DNA of 64,000 bases, taken from the NCBI GenBank assembly GCA_944389175.1, contig CALXLK010000009.1:1-64000 (forward strand). The letters run 5' to 3'. A program made the position numbers and the translations under genes. Origin of the DNA: an uncultured Opitutales bacterium. GTDB taxonomy: Bacteria > Verrucomicrobiota > Verrucomicrobiia > Opitutales > Intestinicryptomonadaceae. Positions 16,464 to 26,624 of the stretch are shown here, in pieces. The stretch's first letter is position 1. Every line of letters starts with the position of its first letter. The notes below the pieces were generated by a model. The model did not search any database and was not told the origin of the DNA. It saw only the letters and a list, made by a program, of their open reading frames with translations.

Positions 16464-17627
16464 CTATAGCGCGCGCAGCTTTAACCCGTCGGGCAGGAGG
16501 GCGAAAGTAGTTGCGGCAAAGCTTTCAACTATCATTTCTCGCGCGATATCCAGGGGAAGCCCGCGCTGGCGCATGTAAAAAAGCTCTTCGGCATCGGGTT
16601 CGGCGACGGCGCAGCCGTGGGAGCACTCAACGTCGTTTGCGCATATTTCAAGTATCGGCGAGGCCTGGGCCAAGGCATCCCTATTTAAAAGCAGGGCGCG
16701 GCAACTTTGGTAGGCCTGTGTTTTCTGCGCCTGTTCGCACACGTCGACAAGGCCGGTGAACGCCAATGCCGACGAGTCGTCGAGGGCGGCCTTTACCGCC
16801 AGGTTGCTCTTCGATGAGCCAACCCTGTGAATTTGCTTTGTCCTCAGGTCGGCGACCGTATCGCCCGAGGCTTTTATAAAGGCGCGGCTGTCCAGACTTA
16901 CCCCGCGCCCCAAAATGTTAAAATTGCGCTCGCTCCTCGAATCGGCCAGCCCCTCCTGCGACATTGCATCGACTACGCTTGAAGAGTCGCCCAAGTAAAA
17001 ATCCTCCCTCTCGAACATGAGCGCAGCCCTGTCGGAAAACTTCGCCTGCGCGTACTCAAGCGACGCCCCCTCTTCAAGCTCAAAGCCAAACCTCGACGAT
17101 GAAAGAGAGCCCCCGAACGTAATAGACGTCTTGTTTAGGCGCAACTTTGAATTTTTCTTAAGCAGAAAATACGCGCCCGCAGCGCTTATGTGGGCATTTG
17201 AAAATACCGCCATGTCGAGCTCGACCGACGCGCCCTCCTCAATACACACGAAAACCCCGTCGCCCGCGCGAGTTGCCTCAAACATGTCCAGCTTGCCCGT
17301 CGCCGACATAAAAAATTCCTGGAGCCTGCGCGCATTTGCCGCGTACGCCTGGCCCATTGTCATTATCTGCGCGCCTTCCGGAACTTTCAAAATTCCCGGG
17401 CGCCCGTCGGAAAGGGTCAGCGCCACCCCGCCGAGCCCCTCTTTTATGAGGCGCGCCTTCTGGCACGGCTGGCCTTTGGGCGGCTGCGAAGATGCAAAAA
17501 AGGGCAAAAGGCCGTCAACGCCCCAGGCCTTCAAATTGGCAAAGCGCCAATACTCGTCCTTGCGGTGCGGAAACTCTATGTCGGCAAAGGCCTTCTTCGC
17601 CGCATTCGATATGTCGGACAAATCCAT
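16464..17627 (-). CDS. sufD: Fe-S assembly protein SufD
   Basis: A 387-residue right-handed beta-helix scaffold protein that partners SufB in the SufBC(D) iron-sulfur assembly complex. The N-terminus FPHRKDEYWRFANLK is the usual SufD opening (small helical region reading ExWRxTxL in others). The C-terminal NDVECSHGCAVAEPD carries the His that corresponds to the conserved SufD histidine at the SufB-SufD interface, followed by LFYMRQRGL. Its ATG overlaps the sufB stop by one base (TGATG), so translation is coupled. It is the last gene of the operon and is followed by a terminator. Confidence 0.93.
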   Translation of the reverse strand: MDLSDISNAAKKAFADIEFPHRKDEYWRFANLKAWGVDGLLPFFASSQPPKGQPCQKARLIKEGLGGVALTLSDGRPGILKVPEGAQIMTMGQAYAANARRLQEFFMSATGKLDMFEATRAGDGVFVCIEEGASVELDMAVFSNAHISAAGAYFLLKKNSKLRLNKTSITFGGSLSSSRFGFELEEGASLEYAQAKFSDRAALMFEREDFYLGDSSSVVDAMSQEGLADSRSERNFNILGRGVSLDSRAFIKASGDTVADLRTKQIHRVGSSKSNLAVKAALDDSSALAFTGLVDVCEQAQKTQAYQSCRALLLNRDALAQASPILEICANDVECSHGCAVAEPDAEELFYMRQRGLPLDIAREMIVESFAATTFALLPDGLKLRAL

Positions 17628-19036
17628 CAGCCCACGCTCCCTTCCATCTGCAAGTCTATCAGCCTCCGCAACTCGACGGAATACTCCATCGGAAATTCCT
17701 TTACCAAGTCGTTTACAAAGCCGTTTACCGAAAGGCTTACGGCCTCCTGCTCGCTCAAGCCGCGCTGGCGCATGTAAAAGATCTGCTCTTCGTTTATCTT
17801 GGAAACGCTCGCCTCGTGCTGCACGCTATTGTTCTCCCCGCCGCACACAACCGCAGGATACGTGTCGGTGCGCGAATTGGCATTTATCAGAAGCGCATCG
17901 CAAACGGTGTTGTTCTTGCAGCCGGAGGTATTCTTTGCCATATATACAAGCCCCCTGTAGGAGGCCCGCCCGCTGCCGATGCTCACCGATTTCGACGTTA
18001 TGTTCGACGTCGTGCCGCTTGCCAGATGTATCATCTTCGCGCCGGTGTCCTGGTGCTGCTTCGTAGTCGCAAGAGCTATCGAGACTACTTCGCCGCGCGC
18101 GCGCGCGCCCTTGAGAATGACGGCCGGGTACTTCATGGTTATGCCGCTACCTATGTTGCAGTCGACCCAGCGTATTTGGGCGTCCTCCTCCGCCATGCCG
18201 CGCTGCGTCACCAGGTTAAAGACGTTGTCCGACCAGTTTTGCACCGTCACATACTGTATCTTTGCCCCCTTTAGCGCCACCAGCTCAACGACGCCCGAAT
18301 GCAGCGTGCCGGTCTCAAAGCGCGGCGCCGTGCAGCCTTCCATATACATCAGTTCCGCACCTTCGTCGGCTATTATGAGCGTGCGCTCAAATTGCCCGAA
18401 ACTCTCGGCGTTTATTCTAAAGTACGCCTGCAACGGCTGCTTTAACTTTACACCCTTGGGCACATACACAAAGCTGCCGCCAGAAAATACGGCACTGTTG
18501 AGCGCGCTGTACTTGCTGTCGGATATCGGTATTACCTTGCCGAAATACTTCTTGAAAAATTCCGGATACCGGCGCATGCCCTCCGTAGAATCGCAAAAAA
18601 TTACGCCGTCCTTGGCGAGGTGCTCCTTCATGTTGGTGTACGCCGACTCGGAATCAAACTGCGCGTCTACTCCCGCCAAAAAAGCCCTCTCCTGCTCGGG
18701 AACGCCCAGGCGCTCGAACGTCTGCTTTACGTCGTCGGGCACTTCGTCCCAAGAGCGCTTCTTCTGCTGGCTCTTGGCCAGATAATAGCGTATCTTGGAA
18801 AAATCAAGCTCGTCGAGCTTCTTCGGCGCCCAATGCGTGGGATTCGGCATCTTCTCAAAGGCCTTCAGCGCCGAAAGCCTAAAATTTAAAACCCATTCGT
18901 CTTCGCCCTTTACCTTGGAAATGTAGCGGACGACGTCCTCGTTGAGACCAACGCCGGCATCATAGGCGTAGTCCTCGGCGTACTTAAAGTCGCCGGCGCT
19001 GCGGTCCACATCAAATGTGTCTTGCCCCTGCTGCAT
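17627..19036 (-). CDS. sufB: Fe-S assembly protein SufB
   Basis: A 469-residue SufB, the main scaffold on which Fe-S clusters are built. It shows the expected N-terminal helical part ([16 protein letters not shown]), the long parallel beta-helix region, and the C-terminal [24 protein letters not shown] block shared by all SufB proteins. NNTVCD and the preceding segment match the region of the essential cysteine. Length is normal. It lies 1-2 bp after sufC and overlaps sufD by one base. Confidence 0.96.
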   Translation of the reverse strand: MQQGQDTFDVDRSAGDFKYAEDYAYDAGVGLNEDVVRYISKVKGEDEWVLNFRLSALKAFEKMPNPTHWAPKKLDELDFSKIRYYLAKSQQKKRSWDEVPDDVKQTFERLGVPEQERAFLAGVDAQFDSESAYTNMKEHLAKDGVIFCDSTEGMRRYPEFFKKYFGKVIPISDSKYSALNSAVFSGGSFVYVPKGVKLKQPLQAYFRINAESFGQFERTLIIADEGAELMYMEGCTAPRFETGTLHSGVVELVALKGAKIQYVTVQNWSDNVFNLVTQRGMAEEDAQIRWVDCNIGSGITMKYPAVILKGARARGEVVSIALATTKQHQDTGAKMIHLASGTTSNITSKSVSIGSGRASYRGLVYMAKNTSGCKNNTVCDALLINANSRTDTYPAVVCGGENNSVQHEASVSKINEEQIFYMRQRGLSEQEAVSLSVNGFVNDLVKEFPMEYSVELRRLIDLQMEGSVG

Positions 19037-19037
19037 A

Positions 19038-19775
19038 TTATTTGAGCCAGTCGTAGCCCTTCTGCTCCAACTCCACCGCCAGCTCGGGGCCTCCGCTTAA
19101 GACTATCTTTCCCCCGCTTAATACATGTATTCTGTCGGGCTTTATGTATTCCAAAAGCCTGTTGTAGTGCGTAATCAAAAGCATGCCAACCTCCGGCGAA
19201 CGCGCCGAGTTAACCCCTTGGGAAACTATGCGCAAAGCGTCGATGTCAAGGCCGCTGTCCACCTCGTCGAGAACGGCAAACTTGGGCTTGAGCATGAGCA
19301 TCTGCAGTATGTCGCAGCGCTTCTTTTCGCCTCCGCTAAATCCTTCATTGACGCTGCGGTTTGTGAAGTTTCTGTCTATCTTAAGCAAATCCATCTTCTC
19401 ATAGAGCTCCTTGTAGTAGGCGACCGGATTTACAGTTTTCCCCCCGCTCTGGCGCGCGTTAAGACATGCGCGAATGAAATTTGCAATGCTAACCCCCGGC
19501 ACGTCCACAGGATACTGAAACGACAGGAAGAATCCCATTCTGGCTATCTCGTCAACTGACTTGCCAACAATGTTCTCGCCGTCGAGCAACACCTCGCCCG
19601 AGGCTATCTTGTAGTCGGGATGTCCGGCTATCGCCTTCGAGAGGCTGCTCTTGCCAGTGCCGTTGGGCCCCATTATGGCGTGAACCTGACCGGCGGGAAC
19701 CTCCAAATTTAGCCCGTCTATAACCGTGCGGGAAGCGATCTTTACCACAAGGTTTCTTATCTCCAACCCCTTCAT
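19038..19775 (-). CDS. sufC: Fe-S assembly ATPase SufC
   Basis: A 245-residue ABC-type ATPase that drives conformational change of SufB/SufD during cluster assembly. Walker A is GPNGTGKSS (about 36-44), the Q-loop reads [13 protein letters not shown], the ABC signature is [13 protein letters not shown], and Walker B is [16 protein letters not shown]. These are all characteristic of SufC rather than a transporter ATPase. Its ATG overlaps the stop of the preceding gene in an ATGA arrangement, so both are translated together. sufS, sufE or sufU and sufA are not in this window. Confidence 0.97.
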   Translation of the reverse strand: MKGLEIRNLVVKIASRTVIDGLNLEVPAGQVHAIMGPNGTGKSSLSKAIAGHPDYKIASGEVLLDGENIVGKSVDEIARMGFFLSFQYPVDVPGVSIANFIRACLNARQSGGKTVNPVAYYKELYEKMDLLKIDRNFTNRSVNEGFSGGEKKRCDILQMLMLKPKFAVLDEVDSGLDIDALRIVSQGVNSARSPEVGMLLITHYNRLLEYIKPDRIHVLSGGKIVLSGGPELAVELEQKGYDWLK

Positions 19776-20182
19776 TTCAAAGCCCTCTTCTTTTTCTTCG
19801 GCAAATAGGGCAAGACAAAAGCCTCCTTAAAGTCGTACCCGTCGTCGAAATCCTCTATTTTGTCGCCCTTGGCCGCGGCCAAAATCTGCGCGTCCACAAG
19901 GTTAAATACTATGTTGCCTATGTCGGAAGTCGATTTTACCCCCCATTCCCCGAGCAGCGTATAGGCCATCTGGCCGAAACTCTCAAGCGCAAACGCTCGG
20001 ATACCGTCGAGAAGCTCCGCGGCCGAAACATTCCTGTCTTTGCGGTTTTTATCCCGCGCGGCAAGCCGCTTTATGGTGTAGTCGAGCCCCATGCGCACAA
20101 AAATGTACGCACCGATAGCATAGCGCGAATCGTCCCTTACTATCGCCTCAAGCGCCTTTTGCAACTGCCTGTGAGCTCCCAT
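19772..20182 (-). CDS. Minf_1886-family conserved protein
   Basis: A 136-residue soluble protein that I recognise as the Minf_1886-type family, which I know mainly from Verrucomicrobia and Planctomycetes. Typical features are an N-terminal helix with DxRYxxxAYxFV (here [13 protein letters not shown]), a central helix ending FGxMAxTLLxEWG, an [13 protein letters not shown] block, and a C-terminal YDFKEAF followed by a basic tail. There is no signal peptide, transmembrane segment or Cys cluster. Function is unknown. It overlaps sufC by 4 bp (ATGA) and lies 30 bp after carB, so it is almost certainly co-expressed with the SUF genes. A role in Fe-S assembly is a guess from context. Confidence 0.78.
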   Translation of the reverse strand: MGAHRQLQKALEAIVRDDSRYAIGAYIFVRMGLDYTIKRLAARDKNRKDRNVSAAELLDGIRAFALESFGQMAYTLLGEWGVKSTSDIGNIVFNLVDAQILAAAKGDKIEDFDDGYDFKEAFVLPYLPKKKKRALK

Positions 20183-20212
20183 AGTTCTTTATCGGGAAAG
20201 CGACCTCCCCTT

Positions 20213-23200
20213 TTAACCCTGGACGCGCTTTCTTTTTGCATCCATGTCTATCTTGTATTCCTGCAGCGATTTAACCGTTATCTTATTGTGCTTTACAGCC
20301 TCGATTCCCTTCAGTGCGGCGTAAGCGCCCATGATTGTAGTAATCATGCAAGTGCCGCTTAGAAGCGCGCTCTCTCTAATCTTATTTTCGTCTATGCGCG
20401 GATTCATCCCCGAAGGCGTGTTTATGACTATCTGAATCTGCTTGTTCTTCAGCATGTCGACGACGTTGGGGCGCGCCCCCTCGCTGAGCTTAAATAGCGT
20501 TGTTACTGGTATGTTGCGCTCGCGCAAATAGGCCGCCGTGCCCGATGTCGAGAAAAGTTTAAATCCAAATTCGACGAGCTTTGCGGCGATCTCCGCGCCG
20601 GCGGCCTTGTCGTGGTCTTTTAGCGATATGAATACGTTGCCCGAAGTCGGCAGAGCGCTTCCGGCTGCCATCTGGCTCTTGGCAAAGGCCATGCCGAGAT
20701 TGTCGTCAAGCCCCATTACCTCTCCGGTGGAGCGCATCTCGGGCGTGAGCATTATCTGCGAGCCCAGGAAACGCACAAACGGGAACACGCTCTCCTTGAC
20801 GGCTATGTAGTCGGGCATAACCTCCTTCGTAAACCCTAAATCCACGAGCTTTTCGCCCGCCATCACGCGGGCGGCAAGCTTTGCAAGCGGCACGCCTATT
20901 ACCTTTGAAATAAAGGGTATCGTGCGCGAGGCCCGAGGGTTGACCTCTATCAGGAACAGCTCGCCGTCCTTGATTGCGTACTGAACGTTCATTAGCCCCA
21001 CAACCCTCAACTCTTTCGCCAGGGCAAACGTCGCCGAGCGAACCTCGTCGAGTATCTTTTTTGAGAGCGTATGCGGCGGGATGACCATCGCCGCGTCGCC
21101 CGAGTGCACGCCCGCGTATTCGATGTGCTCGAGCATGCCGCCTATGACGGTCGTCTCGCCGTCGCTGATTGCGTCGACGTCGAGCTCTATGGCCGCCTCG
21201 AGGAATTTGTCAAGCAGCACGGGCTTGCCCGGAGCCGCATCGAAGGCCTCGCGTATGACGCGCTTCATCTCCTCCATCTTGTACACGATGAACATGCCGC
21301 GCCCGCCGAGAACAAAGCTGGGGCGCAAGAGAATCGGGAAGCCTATCTTGCCCGCGAGCTCGTAGGCCTGCTCGGGAGTTGTCGCCGTGGCGTTGACGGG
21401 CTGCTTGAGGTGGAGCTTGTCGAGAATTTCCTTAAATATCTCGCGGTCCTCCGCCGCATCGATAGATTCCGGAGACGTGCCTATTATGTTCACGCCGTTG
21501 GCCTTCAATTCGCTGGCCAAATTCAACGGAGTCTGCCCGCCGAACTGGACTATCGCCCCGTCGCATTTCTCCTGGTTGTAAACTTCGAGGACGTCCTCGA
21601 GGGTGAGCGGCTCGAAAAACAGCCTGTCCGACGTGTCGTAGTCGGTCGAGACCGTCTCGGGATTCGAATTTATCATAAGCGTCTCGTACCCGGCCTCGCG
21701 CAGCGCAAACGATGCATGCACGCAGCAGTAGTCGAATTCTATCCCCTGCCCTATCCTGTTGGGACCGCCGCCGATAATCATTATCTTCTTTTTCGTGGAC
21801 GGGCGCAATTCGCTCTCGACGCCGTAAGTGGAGTAGTAGTAGGGAGTGTACGCCTTAAATTCCGCCGCGCACGTATCTACGAGCCTGTAGACTGTGTTGA
21901 TGTTGTACTTTGCCCTCAGTTGCTTTATGTTGCGGATTTTCGTCGAGCAAATTTCCGATATCTGCAAGTCGGTAAACCCGGCCTCTTTGGCCTCGCGCAG
22001 AAGGTCCTCGTCGAGGTTGTGCACGCCGGATTTCTTCAGGCGGCTCTCGATTGAGACTATTGCCTTTATCTGGTCTATAAACCACCTGTCTATGTGCGAA
22101 AATTCGTAGATTTCGTCCTCGCTCATGCCGGCTTTCAGCGCGTATCTGACGTAAAAGACGCGCTCGGCCGTCGGGCGCACCAACCCCCTGCGAATCTCGT
22201 CGCGGTCGGTAATTTCGTCTCCGCCAAGCTTCCCGCCGCCGCCGAGGCCGCGCGTGCCTATTTCAAGCGACCGCAGCGCCTTTTGCAGCGACTCCTTGAA
22301 TGTCCTGCCTATGGCCATGGCCTCGCCGACGCTCTTCATCGACGAAGTCAGCGTGTTGTCGCAGCCGGCGAATTTTTCGAATGTAAAGCGCGGCACTTTT
22401 GTGACGACGTAGTCTATCGTCGGCTCAAAGCTCGCCGGCGTTTCGCGCGTAATGTCGTTGCGCAGCTCGTCGAGCGAGTAACCGACTGCAAGCTTTGCGG
22501 CGATTTTTGCGATGGGGAACCCCGTGGCCTTTGACGCCAGCGCCGACGAACGCGATACGCGCGGATTCATTTCTATGACAATCATTCTCCCGTTTTCGGG
22601 ATTGACGGCAAACTGAATGTTGGAACCGCCCGTTTCTACGCCGATTTCCCTTATTACGGCAAAGGAGGCGTCGCGCATTAGCTGGTACTCCTTGTCTGTG
22701 AGCGTCTGGGCTGGAGCCACTGTGATTGAATCGCCCGTATGGACGCCCATTGGGTCGAAATTTTCAATGGAACAGATAACAACGCACTGGTCCTTGTGGT
22801 CGCGCATTACCTCCATTTCAAACTCTTTCCAGCCCAACAGGCACTCCTCCACCAGAACTTCTCCGACGGGCGATGCGCTCAGGCCGAAGGCCACCATTTT
22901 CTCGTATTCCTCCCTGTTGTACGCGATTCCGCCTCCGGTGCCGCCGAGCGTGTAGCTGGGCCTGATAATCACCGGGAACTTGTTCCATTTTTCAATCCAG
23001 TCTGTGGCCTCTTTGAGATTGTAAACTACGGTGCTCTGGGGAATGTCCAGGCCTATCCTCAACATGGCCTCGCGGAACTTCTGGCGGTCCTCGCCCTTTT
23101 CGATAGCCTCCCTCTTGGCGCCGATGAGCTCGACTCCGTATTTGTCGAGTATGCCGCGGTTTGCCAGTTCAAGCGACAAGTTCAGGCCCGTCTGGCCGCC

Positions 23201-23470
23201 GAGCGTCGGCAGAAGGGCGTCGGGGCGCTCTTTTGCTATTATTTTCTCGAGAACTTCGGGCGTCAGAGGCTCTATGTAGGTGACGTCGGCAAAGCCGGGG
23301 TCGGTCATAATCGTCGCCGGGTTGGAGTTTACCAATACAACCTTGTACCCCTCCTCTTTTAGCGCCTTGCAGGCCTGCGTGCCAGAATAGTCGAATTCGC
23401 AAGCCTGCCCGATAACTATCGGGCCGGAGCCGATGATAAGTATTGTTTTTATATCCGTCCTCTTTGCCAT
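20213..23470 (-). CDS. carB: Carbamoyl-phosphate synthase large subunit
   Basis: A 1085-residue enzyme that makes carbamoyl phosphate for pyrimidine and arginine synthesis. The two homologous ATP-grasp halves are both intact: the first begins with [21 protein letters not shown] and the second with [19 protein letters not shown]. The first half also has the [11 protein letters not shown] loop and the second [10 protein letters not shown]. The C-terminal methylglyoxal-synthase-like allosteric domain ([15 protein letters not shown]) is present. The small subunit carA is about 15 kb away, so the two are not in one operon. It precedes the Minf_1886/SUF genes by 30 bp with no terminator between, which suggests readthrough. 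Confidence 0.98.
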   Translation of the reverse strand: MAKRTDIKTILIIGSGPIVIGQACEFDYSGTQACKALKEEGYKVVLVNSNPATIMTDPGFADVTYIEPLTPEVLEKIIAKERPDALLPTLGGQTGLNLSLELANRGILDKYGVELIGAKREAIEKGEDRQKFREAMLRIGLDIPQSTVVYNLKEATDWIEKWNKFPVIIRPSYTLGGTGGGIAYNREEYEKMVAFGLSASPVGEVLVEECLLGWKEFEMEVMRDHKDQCVVICSIENFDPMGVHTGDSITVAPAQTLTDKEYQLMRDASFAVIREIGVETGGSNIQFAVNPENGRMIVIEMNPRVSRSSALASKATGFPIAKIAAKLAVGYSLDELRNDITRETPASFEPTIDYVVTKVPRFTFEKFAGCDNTLTSSMKSVGEAMAIGRTFKESLQKALRSLEIGTRGLGGGGKLGGDEITDRDEIRRGLVRPTAERVFYVRYALKAGMSEDEIYEFSHIDRWFIDQIKAIVSIESRLKKSGVHNLDEDLLREAKEAGFTDLQISEICSTKIRNIKQLRAKYNINTVYRLVDTCAAEFKAYTPYYYSTYGVESELRPSTKKKIMIIGGGPNRIGQGIEFDYCCVHASFALREAGYETLMINSNPETVSTDYDTSDRLFFEPLTLEDVLEVYNQEKCDGAIVQFGGQTPLNLASELKANGVNIIGTSPESIDAAEDREIFKEILDKLHLKQPVNATATTPEQAYELAGKIGFPILLRPSFVLGGRGMFIVYKMEEMKRVIREAFDAAPGKPVLLDKFLEAAIELDVDAISDGETTVIGGMLEHIEYAGVHSGDAAMVIPPHTLSKKILDEVRSATFALAKELRVVGLMNVQYAIKDGELFLIEVNPRASRTIPFISKVIGVPLAKLAARVMAGEKLVDLGFTKEVMPDYIAVKESVFPFVRFLGSQIMLTPEMRSTGEVMGLDDNLGMAFAKSQMAAGSALPTSGNVFISLKDHDKAAGAEIAAKLVEFGFKLFSTSGTAAYLRERNIPVTTLFKLSEGARPNVVDMLKNKQIQIVINTPSGMNPRIDENKIRESALLSGTCMITTIMGAYAALKGIEAVKHNKITVKSLQEYKIDMDAKRKRVQG

Positions 23471-23686
23471 AGCCAGAACCTACCAACAAATAAAGTTTTA
23501 TCTGAATAAAAATTTAAACGAAGTTAGACTCTCCCCCCGGTGAGAGCAAGCAAAAAAACGCCACAACGCCCCGGAAAAACCGCGACATACCTCCCCTTTG
23601 TGCAGCTTCAGACACAAGATAAAGATACCGGCCTCGGGCAAAAGGCAGGCGCCTCCTTTACAACCGCCCATATTCGGGCGCCAAAA

Positions 23687-23713
23687 CAAAAAAGCCCCGC
23701 TTCGCCGCGGGGC
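23687..23713 (-). terminator. Terminator of the exported-protein operon
   Basis: A 7-bp GC stem, GCCCCGC (23694-23700) with GCGGGGC (23707-23713), is followed on the minus strand by T6-7. It lies 30 nt past the last gene of the four-gene cluster. Confidence 0.88.
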
Positions 23714-23743
23714 CAACATGCTTAAAAATAAAGTGCTTGGGCG

Positions 23744-25129
23744 CTATTTGGCGCCCTTGCCCGAAGTGTCGATTATCCCCTCAAAGGCCTTTTCAAACTG
23801 CGAACGCTTTTTGCCCGTGCCCGGGTAAATTTTGCGCAAAAGTTCCTGGGAAGGCTTCGGCAAGTCGTCGTTTTCAAGGGCCCATACGCAGTATTGGTCG
23901 GCCAAGTCAGAGGCTTCCGTGTTGCGGATTAGCGATTTTAGCCCCACGATATGGACAACCCCCATAGTAAAGCGGTTGAGCTCGTCTTTGTTGGGGCGCC
24001 TCCCAGCGCGCATAATCGACTCCACAAACTCGCCCTCTTTTGCGTTTGCGAGAGTGTTCATCATTCTGCGCACGGGCCTGTACGAGCCTGTCATGTAGAA
24101 TTCGCCCCAGAGCATGTCCATCTGCACCGGCGCTAGCGTCCTGTGCCAGTCTTCGTAGGGATTGGGCATCTCGGCCTCAAAAAGCGACTTCTGATATTTT
24201 ATTTCCGAGGGGTCCAACAGCGAATCAAGTATCGGGGGTTTGCCTATAAGCTTGGAAATTAGTATAATTTTTGTCCTGTCGGCAAAATTGTACTTGGAGA
24301 AGTTTGCCATAATCTCCTCGACGAGGAAATCGTACCGGAGAAACCCCGCTTTGAAGAAGCCAAGCATGGTAAAATTTAGCCTGTAAGGAGATCTCGGCTC
24401 CTCCATGTCGAGAGCCTTTGAAAAAAACATGGAATACAAAAGTTCCGCGGAAGGCTTAAAGTAAAACGTGCGAAAGGCCTCATCGAGAAGTTTTGGGTCG
24501 TCGAGCGTCTTGGGAGCCTGCCACTTGGCAAGCTCGACCTCCGCCGTGTAGGCGGACTTCTGCCCCGAATTTTCATCTACAACATCGAGGGTGAACGAGT
24601 ATTTGCCCGGCTGGTAGCGTTTGTCGAAACGCAGGTCGATAACATCGGGGCAAATCATGGCCGAGGCCTCCTGCTTCTTTTCCCCCTCCCACTTTGCGTC
24701 CTTTACAATCTCGAGTTTCGCGCCGTCGGGCGCCGTTGCCGTAACGGAGTATTTTAGATTGAACTTGCCGTCTTTGGACGCCGCGTTTTCCACCATCGGG
24801 AAAAGCGAAAATTTCTCGCCGAAATAGGCCTTGGATACGCTAGTTATGCGCGGAACGGCACCGCGGGGCATTCTAAACCACACGTCGAGCTCGCCGTCCT
24901 GCGTCGAAGGCAACAGCCGCGCGCGAAGAGAGCCCTGTTTTACATCGACAATCTTGCCGTCGAGAAAATATCTCTGGTGCTCCGCGTTTTTAAGCTGCGC
25001 TCCCGCGGGAACTTCCTGCGTTATCATAGCCCCTTTCGAGGGAACCAGAAACGGCGAAGAGGCCGCGCTCAGAAACGGCGCGGCGCCAAGAAGGGCCAGA
25101 AACGCCGCTATGGTCTTTTTTATGATCAT
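23744..25129 (-). CDS. Exported protein of unknown function
   Basis: A 461-residue secreted protein with a signal peptide (MIIKKTIAAFLALLGAAPFLSA). The start at 25129 overlaps the previous stop as ATGA and gives this clean signal; the longer frame would remove it. Residues 60-220 look beta-rich with repeated immunoglobulin-like strands (RFDKRYQPGKYSFTLDVVDENSG). The rest is helical and rich in aromatic and charged residues (FFKAGFLRYDFLVEEIMANFSKYNF). I cannot name a family or catalytic motif. Translational coupling to a sugar nucleotidyltransferase suggests a role in envelope or surface glycan biology, which is inference. It ends at a strong terminator. Confidence 0.8.
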   Translation of the reverse strand: MIIKKTIAAFLALLGAAPFLSAASSPFLVPSKGAMITQEVPAGAQLKNAEHQRYFLDGKIVDVKQGSLRARLLPSTQDGELDVWFRMPRGAVPRITSVSKAYFGEKFSLFPMVENAASKDGKFNLKYSVTATAPDGAKLEIVKDAKWEGEKKQEASAMICPDVIDLRFDKRYQPGKYSFTLDVVDENSGQKSAYTAEVELAKWQAPKTLDDPKLLDEAFRTFYFKPSAELLYSMFFSKALDMEEPRSPYRLNFTMLGFFKAGFLRYDFLVEEIMANFSKYNFADRTKIILISKLIGKPPILDSLLDPSEIKYQKSLFEAEMPNPYEDWHRTLAPVQMDMLWGEFYMTGSYRPVRRMMNTLANAKEGEFVESIMRAGRRPNKDELNRFTMGVVHIVGLKSLIRNTEASDLADQYCVWALENDDLPKPSQELLRKIYPGTGKKRSQFEKAFEGIIDTSGKGAK

Positions 25130-25974
25130 ATTCTTCCGCTTTCCCTTAAAAAATTTTCCACTATGGCAACGTCGCCCTGGTAGGTCACGCCCTGCCATTT
25201 TTCGGATGTCGGCAAAATCTTGACGCGGGCAACCTTTTCTTTGATGGCGGTGTCTACGGCCGCGGGCAGATAAAATTCGGCCTTCTCGTCTTTGGAGTTC
25301 TTTGACAAAAAATCTTCAAAATACGTTCCCAAAAGCTGCATAAAAGAATTCGGGAAGCTCCAAAAATTTAGCGACGTGTACTCCTTCCCGGTAAATTCCT
25401 CACCCGAAGAATCGACGATTTTAGAGCGAAAGCGCACGAGTCCCGTGTGTTCGCGTATGCCCGAAAGATATCCGCTGTCGTCGGCGGCGCATATGCCGCG
25501 CGATACCCCGCCGTTTTCCGAAAGAGTGTTCTCGAGCATGTACCCGGCAAGCGAGTACGTCTTGGAGTCGGTCCCGTCGAGAAAATCGGCGGCGCTTTTG
25601 TAAACGCTTGGCCCGTAATAGTCGTCGGCATTGATGGCCAGAAACGGTTCGCTTACCTGGTCTATCATGGAAAGCACGGCGTGCCCCGTGCCCCAGGGCT
25701 TCGTCCTGCCCTCGGGGAGCCGAAAGCCGCAAAGCTCCTGAAAGGAATAGCGGACGTCTATTTTGTCCTCGTACTTTCCCGATACAACCTGCCTAAATAC
25801 ATCCTCAATGTCTTTGCGTATTACAAAAGCCAGCTTTGTAAAGCCCGATTGTATGGCGTCCTCTATTGCGAAGTCCAAAAGTGTCTTGGCCCCGTCGCCG
25901 AATTTTGCGGCCTGCTTTAAGCCTCCGAAGCGGCTTCCCATTCCCGCCGCCATTGCTATTAATGCCTTTTTCAT
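25126..25974 (-). CDS. NDP-sugar nucleotidyltransferase-like protein
   Basis: A 282-residue cytoplasmic GT-A-fold nucleotidyltransferase. The N-terminal ALIAMAAGMGSRFGGLKQ is the GxGxRxxxxK nucleotide-binding signature (10-21), and LAINADDYYG (around 115-124) holds the metal-binding Asp pair. These features fit enzymes that charge a sugar phosphate with an NTP, such as glucose-1-phosphate thymidylyl- or uridylyltransferases, although the substrate cannot be told. It overlaps ruvC upstream (ATGA, 25971-25974) and the exported-protein gene downstream (ATGA, 25126-25129). Confidence 0.85.
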   Translation of the reverse strand: MKKALIAMAAGMGSRFGGLKQAAKFGDGAKTLLDFAIEDAIQSGFTKLAFVIRKDIEDVFRQVVSGKYEDKIDVRYSFQELCGFRLPEGRTKPWGTGHAVLSMIDQVSEPFLAINADDYYGPSVYKSAADFLDGTDSKTYSLAGYMLENTLSENGGVSRGICAADDSGYLSGIREHTGLVRFRSKIVDSSGEEFTGKEYTSLNFWSFPNSFMQLLGTYFEDFLSKNSKDEKAEFYLPAAVDTAIKEKVARVKILPTSEKWQGVTYQGDVAIVENFLRESGRI

Positions 25975-26624
25975 ATCTTGTGCGTAAAGATGTGGGTGAT
26001 TGCCGCGCCGCTTGCGTCGGCCTCGTCTTCGGGCAGCTGCCCCGCCCCGGATACGAGCGAGGCGACCGACTTCACCACCTGGATTTTGCTCGCCCTGCCG
26101 TAACCTATTACGGCCTGTTTTATCCTCAGCGGCGGGTATTCAAAGACCTCCAGACCCGCGCGCGCGCAGGCGGCTATTGCGGCCCCTCTCGACGAGCCCA
26201 ATATTAGCGCCGTGCGGAAATTTTGCACATAGACGCTCTGTTCCATTGCCACACACTTTGGGTGCGTCCTTTCAATCATGCCCTCTATTTCCTCGAGTAT
26301 TCTAGCGAGGCACTGCGCCATGGAAAGCGACGGCGGATTCTTCACCGTGGTCGACTCTATGTATTTAAGCGAGCCGTCGGCCAGCGACTCTATGACAGAT
26401 ATGCCCGTTCCGCGCAGGCTCGGGTCGACCCCCATGACGACTCCGCGCATTTGCCTTCCGCGGGCGCTGCGCTCGGTCTTTTCCGATTTTGCGCGCTCGC
26501 CCGCGGTGAGGCCCGCTTTTGTCTTTAGCGTTTCGAAAGTCCACGCGTTGCCGGAGGCCGACTTTACCTTGACTTGGCCCTCGACAATTTTTTGCGTCCA
26601 CAGCGATCTCGATGATTTTGCCAT
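25971..26624 (-). CDS. ruvC: Holliday junction resolvase RuvC with N-terminal extension
   Basis: The endonuclease that resolves Holliday junctions during homologous recombination, working with RuvAB. The RuvC fold starts around residue 60: GVDPSLRGTG (first catalytic Asp), CVAMEQSVYVQNF (catalytic Glu), and DEADASGAAITHI with the last two acidic residues. All four catalytic carboxylates are present. The 58 residues in front are basic and unlike other RuvC proteins. Translation might instead start at Met59 or Met64, but the long frame begins immediately after the preceding stop (TAA-ATG), which favours it. ruvA and ruvB are not in this window. It is coupled to a sugar nucleotidyltransferase by overlap. 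Confidence 0.92.
   Translation of the reverse strand: MAKSSRSLWTQKIVEGQVKVKSASGNAWTFETLKTKAGLTAGERAKSEKTERSARGRQMRGVVMGVDPSLRGTGISVIESLADGSLKYIESTTVKNPPSLSMAQCLARILEEIEGMIERTHPKCVAMEQSVYVQNFRTALILGSSRGAAIAACARAGLEVFEYPPLRIKQAVIGYGRASKIQVVKSVASLVSGAGQLPEDEADASGAAITHIFTHKI

Noticed and set aside
21071-22054. A 327-codon plus-strand ORF
   Set aside because: It is antisense to carB, which is intact, and is a by-product of its codon use.
25126-25974. GlmU or GalU as the name of the nucleotidyltransferase
   Set aside because: It has only the general nucleotide-binding signature. The length and C-terminal region do not single out one substrate.
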